A model generated the notes under the pieces. That model was not told the origin of the DNA. It did not search any database and saw nothing but the letters and a program-made list of their open reading frames with translations. From positions 1 to 64,000 of the forward strand of contig NZ_JAGHQT010000017.1 of the NCBI RefSeq assembly GCF_017744155.1: a DNA stretch of 64,000 bases, given 5' to 3'. Source of the DNA: Endozoicomonas sp. G2_1. GTDB lineage: Bacteria > Pseudomonadota > Gammaproteobacteria > Enterobacterales > Alteromonadaceae. The position numbers and the translations under genes are program-made. This document shows positions 6,959 to 16,497 of the stretch, one piece after another (the first letter of the stretch is position 1; the number at the start of each line of letters is the position of its first letter).

Positions 6959-9835
6959 GTGAAAAGTGCAGTTAGTTTTGGTCGAAATCTGGGGAGTATG
7001 GTCTTGAAGTTGTTTTTTTACTGGTTGATGTTTTTATTATTGCCAACCAGTGTCTTGGCCTTTCAAGATGACCATTCGCCTGCTACTCTAAGCGATTCAG
7101 ACAACCTTAAAATTATTGTTAGCCCATACTCTTATCCCTATCACTTTATTGATCAAAACAATCGTGTTGCCGGTTTAATGGTTGATTACTGGCAACTATG
7201 GGCCGAGAAAAACAATCGAAAGATATCTTTTATCAAAGCTAGCAACTGGCAAAATAGTTTAGATATGCTCGAGCAAGGCAAAGCAGATATTCACGCTGCG
7301 ATGTCTTATACCGAACCGCGAAATGAAAAATACGGTTTAACCAAAGCGCTATTTGAACTGGCGCGCTATATTCATATACACAGAGATTACCCCAGTTTAA
7401 AAACCATTGAGTCACTTGAACCGTTTTTGGTTGGCGTTATTGCCAATGCCGAAAGTGAGCACACGTTACAGCGCTTATATCCCAACTTAATTTTGAAGCC
7501 GTATCGCTCGACAATAGAGATGTATGATGCGGCACTGAAGGGGGAGATTATCGCTTTCACTGGCGTTGAGCAAATTGCGAAAAATTATCCCGAAGCGAAT
7601 AAAATCGTTAATTTGTTTCCCTACAGTAAACGCATTCAGATCAATCAAGTTGGTTTAGTGTCAGCTGTTGCCAAAAACAATATTCAGTTACTGCGTGATA
7701 TTGAGCAGGGCAAGGCAAATATTAGTTCGGCCGAGTTATCGGTAATTGAGCAACGTTGGCTAGGTATTAATAGTCAGTCAAAAGCACTGCAGCTAGTGTA
7801 TACCGATGGTGTGCCCCCCTATATGAATACCGGCCCTGATGGAACACCTCAAGGCCTGTTTATTGATGCCTGGCGATTGTGGTCTGAGTATAATCAACAG
7901 CCCGTAGAGTTTATGAGTGGTGATGTCTACCAGTCACTTGAAATGGTCAATCAACGTAGTGCCGATGTTCATATCGCTCACCCTTTTTATGCCCAGCGAG
8001 ACGAAAACTTAATTCCTGCTTATAAGTTGTATCAGGTTAATTCCTATTTGTTTTTAAAAAACTCCTTTGACGAAGCAACACAGCTCGAGCAAATGTCGGG
8101 CAAAACCGTAGGGGTTTTTAAAGCCGCTTCTTATCGTGAGCGGCTAATCGCCCAGTACCCAGAAATTAATTTTCTCGATGTTAGCACCAGTCAGGAAGTT
8201 GTTGTGGGTATTCGCGAAGGGAAGCTAGATGGCATGATTAGCGCAGCGGCGAGCATGCAAGCACTGTTATCAGAGCATGGATTACTATCTAGTTATCATA
8301 TGAATCCTGCTGCTGTTGTCAAGGCAGGGCTTTATTCAGTTGTCAACCGAGAACAAGAGGCATTAGCGAGCCGTATTCAACAAGGTTTTGACAAAATACC
8401 ACTGAACAAACTCACTGAATTAGAAGCCCAGTGGGTTAATAAAGATAAATATCACTACTTTAAAGAGCTCGCTGATCAAGTTCAGCTGACGGCTGACGAG
8501 CAAAGCTGGTTTTTACAACACGGTAGCGTCACGGTTGGCGTTTTGAAAAACTGGGCGCCGGTGGAAGTCCTAGCCAAAAAAGGGCAATACGAGGGACTAA
8601 ACCCCGACTTTTTCGATTTGATCGCTAAACGTACTGGTTTGAGCTTTAGTTATCGCGGTTATGACAATTGGCAAGGGTTGTATCAAGCTTTACTCAATGG
8701 TGAAGTTGACATGCTTGGTACGATATTAAGAACACCAGAGCGCGAAGAAATCATCAATTTCTCAAATGTTTACTTAAACATGCCTTGGGTAATTTTACAT
8801 CAAGCGACTAATACTGCTCGCGCTCGCTTAACGGACTTTGAAGACAAACGCCTTGCCGTCGTCAAAGGCTACCATTGGATAAAACTCATGCGTGAGCGTT
8901 ACCCCAATATTGAACTGGTTGAAGTTGACGGCACAGAAGAAGCCTTGGTTGCGCTGCAGCAAGGTCGCGTTGATGGCATCCTAGAGGCGCTGGCAACGGC
9001 AACTCAGTTGTTTTATCGCGAGAGCTTAATGAGTCTGCAAATTTCTGTCTTGGAAGAACTTGAACAAGACGCGTGGCAAATGGGCATGAACAAGAAGTTG
9101 CCAGAATTAAAATCAATTGTCGACAAAGGTATTGCTACGATCAGCGATGGTGAACGTCAGTTTATTTATCAAAAATGGCTTAACGTGAATGTTAACACCG
9201 GATTAGACCGCGATGTTGTGGTTCGCTTAACCGTGCAAGTGGCCGTAGTTATTGTCTTAATTATCGCCTTTATTATCTTTTGGAATCGACGTTTATATAT
9301 CGAGGTTAAACGCCGTAAGCGTCTAGAGTTAAAAATGAAGCACATGGCAACTCACGATGAATTGACCGGCCTTGCCAATCGCGTTTTATTAAAAGAGCGC
9401 ATTAACTCAAGCATAAATTTTCATCAACGCAAAAAGCTCAATATGGCTGTATTGTTTATCGACCTCGACGGTTTTAAAAGTATTAACGATACCCATGGTC
9501 ACGATGTTGGTGATGAATTACTCGTACAACTTGCTGAGCGTTTAAAAGGTTGCGTTCGAAAATCAGATACCGTAGTCAGGTTTGGTGGTGATGAATTTGT
9601 CTTATTGTTAACTGGCTTGCATCAAAAAGAAGAAGCGGCGCTCGTCGCGCAAAAAGCGCTGATGCTTTGTCAGCAACCGTTTGAATTATCAGCGGGTAGT
9701 GCGCAAGTGGGGTGTAGTATTGGTATTGCCGTTTATCCAGACGACGGTGATAGCGACAATGAGCTCTTGAAGGTTGCTGATACACTAATGTACAAAGTGA
9801 AAGCGAAAGGTAAAAACAATTACACCTTTAATTAG
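6959..9835 (+). CDS. Membrane diguanylate cyclase with three periplasmic solute-binding domains
   Basis: 958 residues. A signal/anchor segment lies at about 15-35. Three successive family-3 solute-binding domains follow (about 48-270, 278-500 and 520-748), then one transmembrane helix (about 755-776) and a short linker. A GGDEF domain completes the protein. The active-site motif GGDEF is at 876-880, with the inhibitory RxxD (RKSD) five residues before it, so catalysis and product inhibition both look intact. It should make cyclic di-GMP in response to periplasmic ligands. The start is uncertain. The frame opens at a GTG (6959), with an ATG at 6995 and a TTG at 7001. The best-placed GGGGAG Shine-Dalgarno would serve the TTG. 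The gene diverges from cmoA. Confidence 0.87.
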   Translation: MKSAVSFGRNLGSMVLKLFFYWLMFLLLPTSVLAFQDDHSPATLSDSDNLKIIVSPYSYPYHFIDQNNRVAGLMVDYWQLWAEKNNRKISFIKASNWQNSLDMLEQGKADIHAAMSYTEPRNEKYGLTKALFELARYIHIHRDYPSLKTIESLEPFLVGVIANAESEHTLQRLYPNLILKPYRSTIEMYDAALKGEIIAFTGVEQIAKNYPEANKIVNLFPYSKRIQINQVGLVSAVAKNNIQLLRDIEQGKANISSAELSVIEQRWLGINSQSKALQLVYTDGVPPYMNTGPDGTPQGLFIDAWRLWSEYNQQPVEFMSGDVYQSLEMVNQRSADVHIAHPFYAQRDENLIPAYKLYQVNSYLFLKNSFDEATQLEQMSGKTVGVFKAASYRERLIAQYPEINFLDVSTSQEVVVGIREGKLDGMISAAASMQALLSEHGLLSSYHMNPAAVVKAGLYSVVNREQEALASRIQQGFDKIPLNKLTELEAQWVNKDKYHYFKELADQVQLTADEQSWFLQHGSVTVGVLKNWAPVEVLAKKGQYEGLNPDFFDLIAKRTGLSFSYRGYDNWQGLYQALLNGEVDMLGTILRTPEREEIINFSNVYLNMPWVILHQATNTARARLTDFEDKRLAVVKGYHWIKLMRERYPNIELVEVDGTEEALVALQQGRVDGILEALATATQLFYRESLMSLQISVLEELEQDAWQMGMNKKLPELKSIVDKGIATISDGERQFIYQKWLNVNVNTGLDRDVVVRLTVQVAVVIVLIIAFIIFWNRRLYIEVKRRKRLELKMKHMATHDELTGLANRVLLKERINSSINFHQRKKLNMAVLFIDLDGFKSINDTHGHDVGDELLVQLAERLKGCVRKSDTVVRFGGDEFVLLLTGLHQKEEAALVAQKALMLCQQPFELSAGSAQVGCSIGIAVYPDDGDSDNELLKVADTLMYKVKAKGKNNYTFN

Positions 9836-9898
9836 TTTATCGAAAGCTGTTTTAATGATCATTTCTTTGGCAATTGAGTGATTTAGTCAAGGGATGGA

Positions 9899-9926
9899 TT
9901 GCCAACAATTGCCATTCCTTTATAAT
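9899..9926 (+). promoter_or_regulatory. Sigma-70 promoter of aspS
   Basis: A -35 element TTGCCA (9899-9904), a 16-base spacer and a perfect -10 TATAAT (9921-9926) lie about 80 bases before aspS. Nothing else in the 172-base gap fits better. Confidence 0.7.
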
Positions 9927-10007
9927 GACGCCAATTTTTTAAGTATTTTGGTTGTTAGCTGTGGTTAACAACTCTTTTAACGTATATTTTTTCAGGGTAT
10001 TTGCTAG

Positions 10008-11768
10008 ATGCGTAGTCTTTATTGTGGTGAGGTCAATGAATCTCATATTGGTCAGGAAGTCACTTTGTGCGGTTGGGTTAATCGTCGTCGAGATTTAGGT
10101 GCGGTAATCTTCCTTGATGTCAGAGACCGTGAAGGTATTGTCCAAGTTGTTTACGATCCAGACCTACCAGAAGTGCTCGCTAAAGCAAATACGTTGCGCA
10201 ACGAATTCTGCGTTCAAATCAAGGGTAAAGTTCGCGCTCGCCCTGAAGGCCAAGTCAATAAAGATATGGCGACTGGTGCTATTGAAGTTTTGGGTCTAGA
10301 GCTTGAGATTTTAAACAAGTCAGCGCCACTCCCTCTTGATTTTAACCAAGAGAACTCAGAAGAGAACCGTTTAAAATACCGCTACTTAGACTTACGTCGT
10401 CCTGAAATGAGCGAGCGTTTGCGCTTCCGTGCTCAGGTCACTTCTGCTGTCCGTCAGTCGCTAGAAAAGCAAGGCTTTTTAGACATTGAAACGCCAATTT
10501 TGACGGCAGCGACACCTGAAGGTGCTCGTGATTACTTAGTGCCGAGCCGCACGCACAAAGGTAAGTTCTTCGCATTGCCACAGTCTCCGCAATTGTTTAA
10601 GCAGTTGTTGATGATGTCGGGTATGGAACGTTACTACCAAATCGTAAAATGTTTCCGCGATGAAGATTTACGTGCTGACCGTCAGCCTGAATTTACTCAA
10701 ATCGATATCGAAACTTCGTTTATGTCGGCAGAACAAGTGATGTCGGTGACAGAAACCATGATTCGCGATTTGTTCCAACAGTTGTTAAACGTTGACTTAG
10801 GTGATTTCCCGCGCATGCCATACAGCGAAGCAATGACTCGCTTTGGCTCAGACAAGCCTGATTTGCGTAACCCGTTAGAAATCGTTGATGTTGCAGACAT
10901 TTTGAAAGATGTTGAATTTAAAGTGTTCGCAGGCCCAGCTAATGATGACAACGGCCGTGTTTCAGTCATTAAAGTACCTGGTGCTGCTAGTCAGCTTTCG
11001 CGCAAGAATATTGATGACTACGGCAAGTTCGTTGGTATCTACGGTGCTAAAGGTTTAGCTTGGTTGAAAATAAATGATATCGCTGCTGGCCTTGAAGGTT
11101 TACAGTCGCCAATCTTAAAGTTCTTACCTGAAGACGCGGTTAATCAATTGCTCGCTCGCGTTGAAGCTGAGTCAGGTGATATTATTTTCTTCGGTGCTGA
11201 TAGCTACAATGTAGTGACTGAGGCGCTGGGTGCATTGCGCTTGAAATTGGGTGAAGACTTAGGCTTAGTGAGCGACGAGTGGAAACCATTATGGGTTGTT
11301 GATTTCCCGATGTTTGAAGAAATCGATGGTCACATGCACGCCTTACACCACCCGTTTACTGCGCCAACGAATTTGACGCCAGAACAACTAGAAGCCAATC
11401 CTGTCGGCGCGCTTTCTGATGCGTATGACATGGTGCTTAACGGTTGTGAATTAGGCGGTGGTTCAGTGCGTATACACGACCAAGCCATGCAGTCTGCTGT
11501 TTTTAGAATTTTGGGGATCAGCGATGAGGAAGCACAAGAGAAATTTGGCTTCTTGTTAGAAGCACTTCAATATGGTGCGCCGCCGCATGCAGGTCTTGCC
11601 TTTGGCCTGGATCGTCTGGTGATGTTAATGACCGGTGCTTCGTCAATTCGCGACGTAATGGCATTCCCGAAAACCACAACTGCCGCGTGTCCATTAACCA
11701 ATGCGCCAGGTGAAGCTAACCCAACTCAGCTTGAAGAGCTAGCTATCGCTAAAGTTGAGCAAGCTTAA
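10008..11768 (+). CDS. aspS: Aspartate--tRNA ligase
   Basis: 586 residues, near the 590 of E. coli AspS. It charges tRNA-Asp with aspartate in the cytoplasm. The N-terminal OB-fold anticodon domain ([20 protein letters not shown]), class II motif 2 ([19 protein letters not shown]), the bacterial-type GAD insertion domain (about 285-420), and motif 3 ([12 protein letters not shown]) are all visible. The ATG start matches the family N-terminus MRSLYCGEV. It has its own promoter and a strong terminator and so looks monocistronic. In many relatives yebC lies between aspS and ruvC; here it is absent. Confidence 0.97.
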   Translation: MRSLYCGEVNESHIGQEVTLCGWVNRRRDLGAVIFLDVRDREGIVQVVYDPDLPEVLAKANTLRNEFCVQIKGKVRARPEGQVNKDMATGAIEVLGLELEILNKSAPLPLDFNQENSEENRLKYRYLDLRRPEMSERLRFRAQVTSAVRQSLEKQGFLDIETPILTAATPEGARDYLVPSRTHKGKFFALPQSPQLFKQLLMMSGMERYYQIVKCFRDEDLRADRQPEFTQIDIETSFMSAEQVMSVTETMIRDLFQQLLNVDLGDFPRMPYSEAMTRFGSDKPDLRNPLEIVDVADILKDVEFKVFAGPANDDNGRVSVIKVPGAASQLSRKNIDDYGKFVGIYGAKGLAWLKINDIAAGLEGLQSPILKFLPEDAVNQLLARVEAESGDIIFFGADSYNVVTEALGALRLKLGEDLGLVSDEWKPLWVVDFPMFEEIDGHMHALHHPFTAPTNLTPEQLEANPVGALSDAYDMVLNGCELGGGSVRIHDQAMQSAVFRILGISDEEAQEKFGFLLEALQYGAPPHAGLAFGLDRLVMLMTGASSIRDVMAFPKTTTAACPLTNAPGEANPTQLEELAIAKVEQA

Positions 11769-11860
11769 TTTTTGAGCAGGTTTGACTTACTCAGAAGCTA
11801 GACTCTATATCAGCCTTGTGTGGAAGTGATTTAGCCTTGAGCTGATAAATGATAACCTTA

Positions 11861-11900
11861 AGCCAGTTAAAACGTGATTGTTTTAACTGGCTTTTTATTT
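11861..11900 (+). terminator. Strong intrinsic terminator of aspS
   Basis: AGCCAGTTAAAAC (11861-11873) and its exact complement GTTTTAACTGGCT (11880-11892) form a 13-bp stem with a 6-base loop, followed by TTTTATTT. It lies inside the open frame upstream of the true ruvC start, which argues against a longer RuvC. Confidence 0.88.
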
Positions 11901-11935
11901 GTGGAACATTACAATACTTTGGACAAAGTGCTCAC

Positions 11936-12463
11936 GTGACTATTATTTTAGGTATAGATCCCGGTTCTCGATTGACCGGTTACGGTCTCGTTAAACAAAC
12001 CGGACGTCAGTTTAGTTATTTGGGCAGTGGCTGCATTAAAGCGATTAGCGCTGGTGATGACCTGGGGGCGCGCTTGCAAACTATTTTTGCTGGCGTCAGT
12101 GAGTTAATCGTTCAGTTTCAGCCAGATATGTTTGCTATTGAGCAGGTCTTTATGGCCAAGAACCCAGATTCGGCACTTAAATTGGGACAAGCGAGAGGGG
12201 CGGCAATAGTCGCGGCAACTCAAGCGGGTTTATCAATAGCCGAATACTCAGCCAGACAAATCAAACAATCTGTCGTTGGCACTGGTGGTGCAGATAAAAG
12301 CCAAGTTCAGCACATGGTTAAAACTATTTTAAAACTTCCGGCAACACCGCAAGCAGACGCAGCCGATGCCTTAGCTGTTGCGCTTTGTCATGGTCACAGC
12401 CATGATTCACTGAGTAAGTTAGCTGGCCAAGCGACTAAAACTGTGCGCCGACGTTTGCGTTAG
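11936..12463 (+). CDS. ruvC: Crossover junction endodeoxyribonuclease RuvC
   Basis: 175 residues from a GTG start; E. coli RuvC has 173. RuvC is the Holliday-junction resolvase that works with RuvAB. The catalytic acidic residues are visible: the first Asp in ILGIDPGSR (about residue 8), Glu in [11 protein letters not shown] (about 67), and the pair in [10 protein letters not shown]. The open frame extends upstream to 11849, but that extension runs through the aspS terminator hairpin. Homologues begin just before ILGIDPG, so the GTG at 11936 is chosen. No strong Shine-Dalgarno is seen. ruvC is separated from ruvA by 199 bases, and a LexA box lies in that gap. Confidence 0.93.
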   Translation: MTIILGIDPGSRLTGYGLVKQTGRQFSYLGSGCIKAISAGDDLGARLQTIFAGVSELIVQFQPDMFAIEQVFMAKNPDSALKLGQARGAAIVAATQAGLSIAEYSARQIKQSVVGTGGADKSQVQHMVKTILKLPATPQADAADALAVALCHGHSHDSLSKLAGQATKTVRRRLR

Positions 12464-12593
12464 CCGTCCGCGTTTTTCAATACCGTTATCATCTGCTCGG
12501 CAGCACTGATATGATCATTAGTTTGCCCCACGAAATACACAAGTGATTCAAACAGCTTTTTAAATTTATTGGAAAGACACGCTTTCAAGTGGA

Positions 12594-12609
12594 CTGAGTA
12601 TATATACAG
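12594..12609 (+). promoter_or_regulatory. LexA (SOS) box upstream of ruvA
   Basis: CTGAGTATATATACAG has the CTG-N10-CAG form with an alternating A/T core, which is the gammaproteobacterial LexA operator. It lies 54 bases before the ruvA start. ruvAB is a classical SOS operon in E. coli, so the position fits. ruvC lies upstream of the box and would not be controlled by it. Confidence 0.85.
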
Positions 12610-12662
12610 TGTTAAGCTGTCGCTAATGAGTATGAGTGAATGAAAAGGCGGATTAAAAAGTT

Positions 12663-13280
12663 ATGATTGGTCGTTTACGTGGAACCTTGATTGAAAAAAC
12701 AGCCCCAGAGATTGTCATTGAGTGCCAAGGCGTCGGCTATGAAGTTTCAATGCCTATGACTAGCATCTATGCCTTACCTGAGCTCAATCAAGAAGCAACG
12801 ATTTACACTCATTTTGTCGTCCGTGAAGACGCTCAATTACTCTACGGCTTTGCTAATAAAGTGGAACGAAAGTTGTTTAGGCTGTTGATCAAAGTCAACG
12901 GTGTCGGCCCTAAGTTAGGTTTAGCGATTCTATCGGGAATGTCGGCAGAGCAGTTTGTCAGTTGTGTAGCCCATGACGATGTTACCACCATTGTTAAAAT
13001 CCCCGGTGTTGGCAAGAAAACAGCAGAGCGTTTACTGATTGAAATGCGCGACCGTTTAAAAGACTGGCAAACTGACAGTACGCCAGCGACAGATGCAATG
13101 CCAATCGACAACGTGATTGAAAATACACTTGTCATCAGTGATGCCAAAGGCGATGCGATAAACGCATTGATTTCACTCGGTTATACCAATGCCCAAGCGG
13201 ACAAAGCCGTAAAATCGGTTTATCAACAGGGTAGCAGTAGCGAAGTACTGATTCGCGATGCGCTCAAAGCCATGATATAA
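12663..13280 (+). CDS. ruvA: Holliday junction branch migration protein RuvA
   Basis: 205 residues, the usual RuvA length. RuvA tetramers bind the four-way junction and load the RuvB motor. The N-terminal OB domain ([12 protein letters not shown]), two helix-hairpin-helix motifs ([13 protein letters not shown] and [15 protein letters not shown]) and the C-terminal RuvB-contacting domain (about 155-205) are all visible. The ATG start gives the canonical N-terminus. It is the first gene of an SOS-regulated ruvAB operon, with 80 bases to ruvB. Confidence 0.97.
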   Translation: MIGRLRGTLIEKTAPEIVIECQGVGYEVSMPMTSIYALPELNQEATIYTHFVVREDAQLLYGFANKVERKLFRLLIKVNGVGPKLGLAILSGMSAEQFVSCVAHDDVTTIVKIPGVGKKTAERLLIEMRDRLKDWQTDSTPATDAMPIDNVIENTLVISDAKGDAINALISLGYTNAQADKAVKSVYQQGSSSEVLIRDALKAMI

Positions 13281-13360
13281 ACAATGGCGTTAAACTAACT
13301 AATAACGTCGCAAAAGCACTCAGCAATAACCACTAATATAAGAGCAATAGAGTATTTAAC

Positions 13361-14365
13361 ATGATTGAAGCAGATCGCTTAATTCAGCCAACCGCAAGCC
13401 TTGAAGAAGAGCATGTTGATCGCGCAATTAGACCCAAAATGCTGGTTGACTACACTGGCCAAGATCACGTTAAAGCGCAAATGGAAATCTTTATTGAAGC
13501 GGCCAAAAAGCGCAATGAACCGCTCGATCACTTGTTGATTTTTGGTCCGCCTGGTTTAGGTAAAACAACGCTGGCGAATATTGTTGCTAATGAAATGGGA
13601 GTGAATATTCGGACAACCTCTGGTCCTGTGCTTGAAAAAGCTGGCGACTTGGCGGCTTTACTGACTAATTTAGAAGAAAACGACGTGTTGTTTATTGATG
13701 AAATTCACCGTCTGAGCCCTATGGTAGAAGAAGTACTCTATCCGGCGATGGAAGATTATCAACTCGATATTATGATTGGTGAAGGTCCTGCGGCTCGCTC
13801 TATTAAGCTCGATTTACCGCCGTTTACTCTAATTGGTGCCACCACCCGTGCTGGCGCACTCACATCGCCATTACGAGACCGGTTTGGTATTGTCCAGCGC
13901 TTAGAATTTTACAATACCAAAGATTTAACCGACATTATTAGTCGCTCGGCACATTTTTTAAATTTAACCATTGAACAAGAGGGCGCGTTTGAAGTCGCGC
14001 GCCGATCTCGTGGCACGCCGCGTATTGCCAATCGCTTATTACGCCGCGTTAGAGACTATGCTGATGTTAAAACCAATGGCATAGTTGACCAGCAAACCGC
14101 AGCAAAAGCACTTGATATGCTAGAAGTTGACAGTGAAGGCTTTGATATTATGGACCGCAAACTGTTGCTCGCCATTATCGAAAAATTCATGGGAGGCCCT
14201 GTTGGTTTAGACAATGTTGCCGCAGCTATCGGTGAAGAGCGAGAAACCATTGAAGATGTTATAGAGCCATTTTTGATCCAACAGGGCTTTTTACAACGCA
14301 CACCACGTGGCCGAGTCGTCACTGACCGTGCATTTCAACATTTTGGCTACGATAGTAAAAGTTAG
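13361..14365 (+). CDS. ruvB: Holliday junction branch migration ATPase RuvB
   Basis: 334 residues. RuvB is the hexameric AAA+ motor for branch migration. Walker [13 protein letters not shown], Walker [11 protein letters not shown], sensor 1 LIGATTRAG, the arginine-containing SPLRDRFG, and the C-terminal winged helix ending in [16 protein letters not shown] are all present. It is downstream of ruvA in the same operon. No good plus-strand terminator follows within 250 bases except a weak hairpin at 14665-14698. Confidence 0.97.
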   Translation: MIEADRLIQPTASLEEEHVDRAIRPKMLVDYTGQDHVKAQMEIFIEAAKKRNEPLDHLLIFGPPGLGKTTLANIVANEMGVNIRTTSGPVLEKAGDLAALLTNLEENDVLFIDEIHRLSPMVEEVLYPAMEDYQLDIMIGEGPAARSIKLDLPPFTLIGATTRAGALTSPLRDRFGIVQRLEFYNTKDLTDIISRSAHFLNLTIEQEGAFEVARRSRGTPRIANRLLRRVRDYADVKTNGIVDQQTAAKALDMLEVDSEGFDIMDRKLLLAIIEKFMGGPVGLDNVAAAIGEERETIEDVIEPFLIQQGFLQRTPRGRVVTDRAFQHFGYDSKS

Positions 14366-14452
14366 CCAAGTCACCTCGTATGCTGTGCAGGTTTTGCTAG
14401 CGACCTGCCATTCTTTTCTCTTCTTAACCAGAGTTATAGGTAAATTTCAGAC

Positions 14453-14482
14453 AAAAAAAAGCCCGCAATACTTATTGCGGGC
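14453..14482 (-). terminator. Minus-strand intrinsic terminator (end of the candidate sRNA)
   Basis: A 9-bp G/C-rich stem with a 4-base loop is followed on the minus strand by eight U. On the plus strand the hairpin is followed by AACTAAT, with no T run, so it does not serve ruvB well. Confidence 0.8.
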
Positions 14483-14610
14483 CAACTAATAATCAGTTGA
14501 TAGAAGGAAGTTAAATTCCAGGAAACATGTCAGAGAGAAGAGATGAAAACATCTTTTCAAAAGTGATCTGGCTAATGACTGGGGTAAGTCACTGCGCTAG
14601 CTCAGAAAAC
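14453..14610 (-). ncRNA. Candidate small RNA between ruvB and ybgC
   Basis: A strong intrinsic terminator faces the minus strand: GCCCGCAAT and its complement (14461-14482) with a 4-base loop, then eight U. No minus-strand gene feeds it. Some 140 bases upstream on that strand is a promoter-like pair: TTGTGA (14640-14645 read in reverse), a 17-base spacer, and TAAAAT (14617-14622). The implied transcript is about 158 nt and contains unpaired C/U-rich stretches (CUCUUCUCUCU, CUUCCUUCU) that could pair with ribosome sites. It has no convincing open frame. It does not match any sRNA sequence I remember. Expression is inferred only. Confidence 0.5.
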
Positions 14611-14616
14611 AAAGTT

Positions 14617-14645
14617 ATTTTATCTATCTAACCAATTGGTCACAA
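14617..14645 (-). promoter_or_regulatory. Promoter-like site for the candidate sRNA
   Basis: Read on the minus strand it is TTGTGA, 17 bases, TAAAAT. The -35 matches consensus at four of six positions and the -10 at five of six. Confidence 0.45.
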
Positions 14646-14664
14646 ACTAAATAAACTGATATTT

Positions 14665-14698
14665 CGCATTAGTTTTTCTAATGCGATTGTGGTTTTTT
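14665..14698 (+). terminator. Weak plus-strand hairpin after ruvB
   Basis: CGCATTAG and CTAATGCG pair around TTTTT. A T-run begins only 7 bases later, so it is a weak terminator candidate for ruvAB. From here to 14983 I see no further feature except A/T-rich leader sequence before ybgC. Confidence 0.35.
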
Positions 14699-14983
14699 AT
14701 GCTTTGGGTTGGAAACCGAATTTTTATTCACGATAGGTGAATTAAACCTTGTTTTTAGGTTGTTGTAGCGCATAAATAACATAGGGGTTTTGCGCCATTA
14801 GTGAGTTAATAAAGCTTACATACAGATTAATATTTTTTTGATTTTAGTATTTTTCGATAGTTTCAACTCTACTCGTCTCAAAACTGCTCAACCAAGTTGT
14901 CTTTAGGTTATAAGAAACGCTTGTCGCTGCACCGCTTTGTTATTAACATAGAGGCTTACAACAGTGATCAATTAAGCGGTGAT

Positions 14984-15394
14984 ATGTCGACCTCTCCACA
15001 AAACTACCAGATACGCGTTTTTTATGAAGATACAGACGCTGGTGGTATCGTTTATTATGCAAATTATTTAAAATTTTTTGAACGCGCCCGTACCGAGTGG
15101 CTTAGAGAATTAGGCATAAATCAATCAATTTTTTTGCAACAAAACATCGGTTTTGTCGTCAGAAAGGTAACAACGGACTATTTAGCTTCCGCTAAGCTTG
15201 ATAACTTGCTGACGGTAAAAAGTGAAATTCGCCAATTAAAACGTTCAAGCATGGTGTTTTTTCAACAAATAGTTGATCAAGACCAAAAGTTAATTTGCCA
15301 AGCTGAAGTTGTCGTTGTTTGCGTTGATTTAAGTAAAGCCAAGCCTTGTGCTACCCCAGAACCGATTTTAGGAGTGTTAAAGCGTGTCAGCTGA
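14984..15394 (+). CDS. ybgC: Tol-Pal system-associated acyl-CoA thioesterase YbgC
   Basis: 136 residues from the ATG at 14984; the E. coli protein has 134. This is a single hot-dog-fold thioesterase of the 4-hydroxybenzoyl-CoA thioesterase type. The active-site region [20 protein letters not shown] is visible, with the catalytic Asp in DTDAGG. Tyr replaces the His found in the E. coli sequence, as in several other proteobacteria. The open frame extends back to a TTG at 14897, but the added 29 residues are not family-like. It is the first gene of the tol-pal operon, and its end overlaps the tolQ start by 11 bases. Confidence 0.93.
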   Translation: MSTSPQNYQIRVFYEDTDAGGIVYYANYLKFFERARTEWLRELGINQSIFLQQNIGFVVRKVTTDYLASAKLDNLLTVKSEIRQLKRSSMVFFQQIVDQDQKLICQAEVVVVCVDLSKAKPCATPEPILGVLKRVS

Positions 15395-16067
15395 GTTATC
15401 TTTTTTTGATTTATTTTTACAAGCGAGCTTATTAGTTAAGGCGGTAATGATTTTACTGCTCGCATTTTCCGTTATTTGCTGGACCATGATTTTTCAACGC
15501 CGCAAGGCACTAACAACTGCGCACAATCAGCTGCAGGCGTTTGAAGATAAGTTCTGGAGCGGCGCCGATTTAACCAAGTTATACAATGAAGTATCGGCAC
15601 GCGCTCACATTCAAGGGATCGAGAGCTTATTTGTCGCTGGTTTTAAGGAGTTTGTTCGTCTTCGTCAAAGTCAGTTGCAATCGCCACAGATGATAGTGGA
15701 CGGCACCCATAGAGCAATGCGCGTCGCATTATCGAGAGAAGTCGATGATTTAGAAACCCATTTACCGTTTATGGCGACCGTTGGTTCTATCAGCCCATAT
15801 ATTGGTTTGTTCGGTACCGTGTGGGGGATCATGAATTCATTTATAGCACTTGGTGCAGTAAAACAAGCAACCTTGGCGATGGTCGCGCCTGGTATCGCTG
15901 AAGCCTTGGTTGCTACGGCGATGGGCCTGTTTGCGGCAATTCCAGCCGTTATGGCTTACAACCGTTTTAGTCATAAAGTTGAGAAGCTCGAAAACAGTTA
16001 CGGCAACTTTATGGAAGAATTTTCAAGTATTTTGCAACGACAAGTTACTGCTGAAAACAAGGGGTAA
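15384..16067 (+). CDS. tolQ: Tol-Pal system proton channel subunit TolQ
   Basis: 227 residues. TolQ is the inner-membrane partner of TolR, forming the proton channel that energises TolA. Three membrane segments are visible: about 12-35 ([20 protein letters not shown]), about 135-160 and about 170-192. The conserved [13 protein letters not shown] motif precedes the second. The start is a GTG inside the end of ybgC, with a TAGGAG Shine-Dalgarno 9 bases upstream, which signals translational coupling. Confidence 0.96.
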   Translation: MSAELSFFDLFLQASLLVKAVMILLLAFSVICWTMIFQRRKALTTAHNQLQAFEDKFWSGADLTKLYNEVSARAHIQGIESLFVAGFKEFVRLRQSQLQSPQMIVDGTHRAMRVALSREVDDLETHLPFMATVGSISPYIGLFGTVWGIMNSFIALGAVKQATLAMVAPGIAEALVATAMGLFAAIPAVMAYNRFSHKVEKLENSYGNFMEEFSSILQRQVTAENKG

Positions 16068-16074
16068 ATAGCCT

Positions 16075-16497
16075 ATGTATCAGAGAGTCAGACGTCGTAA
16101 GGTCGCTGAAATTAACGTAGTGCCATACATCGATGTGATGTTGGTGCTATTAATTATTTTTATGGTAACGGCGCCACTAATCACCCAAGGTGTCAAAGTT
16201 GATTTACCTAAAGCGGAAGCCGAACCCCTCGATAAAGACAGTAAAACGCCAATGGTAGCGTCAGTTGATGCTAACGGTCAGTACTATTTAGCGGTTGGTG
16301 GTGGTGAAAACCAGCCGATGTCAGCTGAAGATGTTGCATTAGAAGTGGCAGCCAGGTTAGCGGTTGATCCTCAAACGCCAGTTGTGGTTAACGGAGACGG
16401 TGCAGTTTCTTACAATGCAGTAGTGCAGTTGATGGTGTTATTGCAAAAAGCTGGCGCACCGTCAGTGGGCTTGATGACAGATAGCCCGGAGTCCTAA
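16075..16497 (+). CDS. tolR: Tol-Pal system subunit TolR
   Basis: 140 residues, ExbD/TolR family. The single N-terminal membrane helix (about 18-37) carries the essential proton-carrying Asp in NVVPYIDVMLVLLIIFM. The periplasmic domain ends in VQLMVLLQKAGAPSVGLMT, typical of the family. It starts 7 bases after tolQ, and its stop overlaps the tolA start (TAATG). Confidence 0.96.
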   Translation: MYQRVRRRKVAEINVVPYIDVMLVLLIIFMVTAPLITQGVKVDLPKAEAEPLDKDSKTPMVASVDANGQYYLAVGGGENQPMSAEDVALEVAARLAVDPQTPVVVNGDGAVSYNAVVQLMVLLQKAGAPSVGLMTDSPES

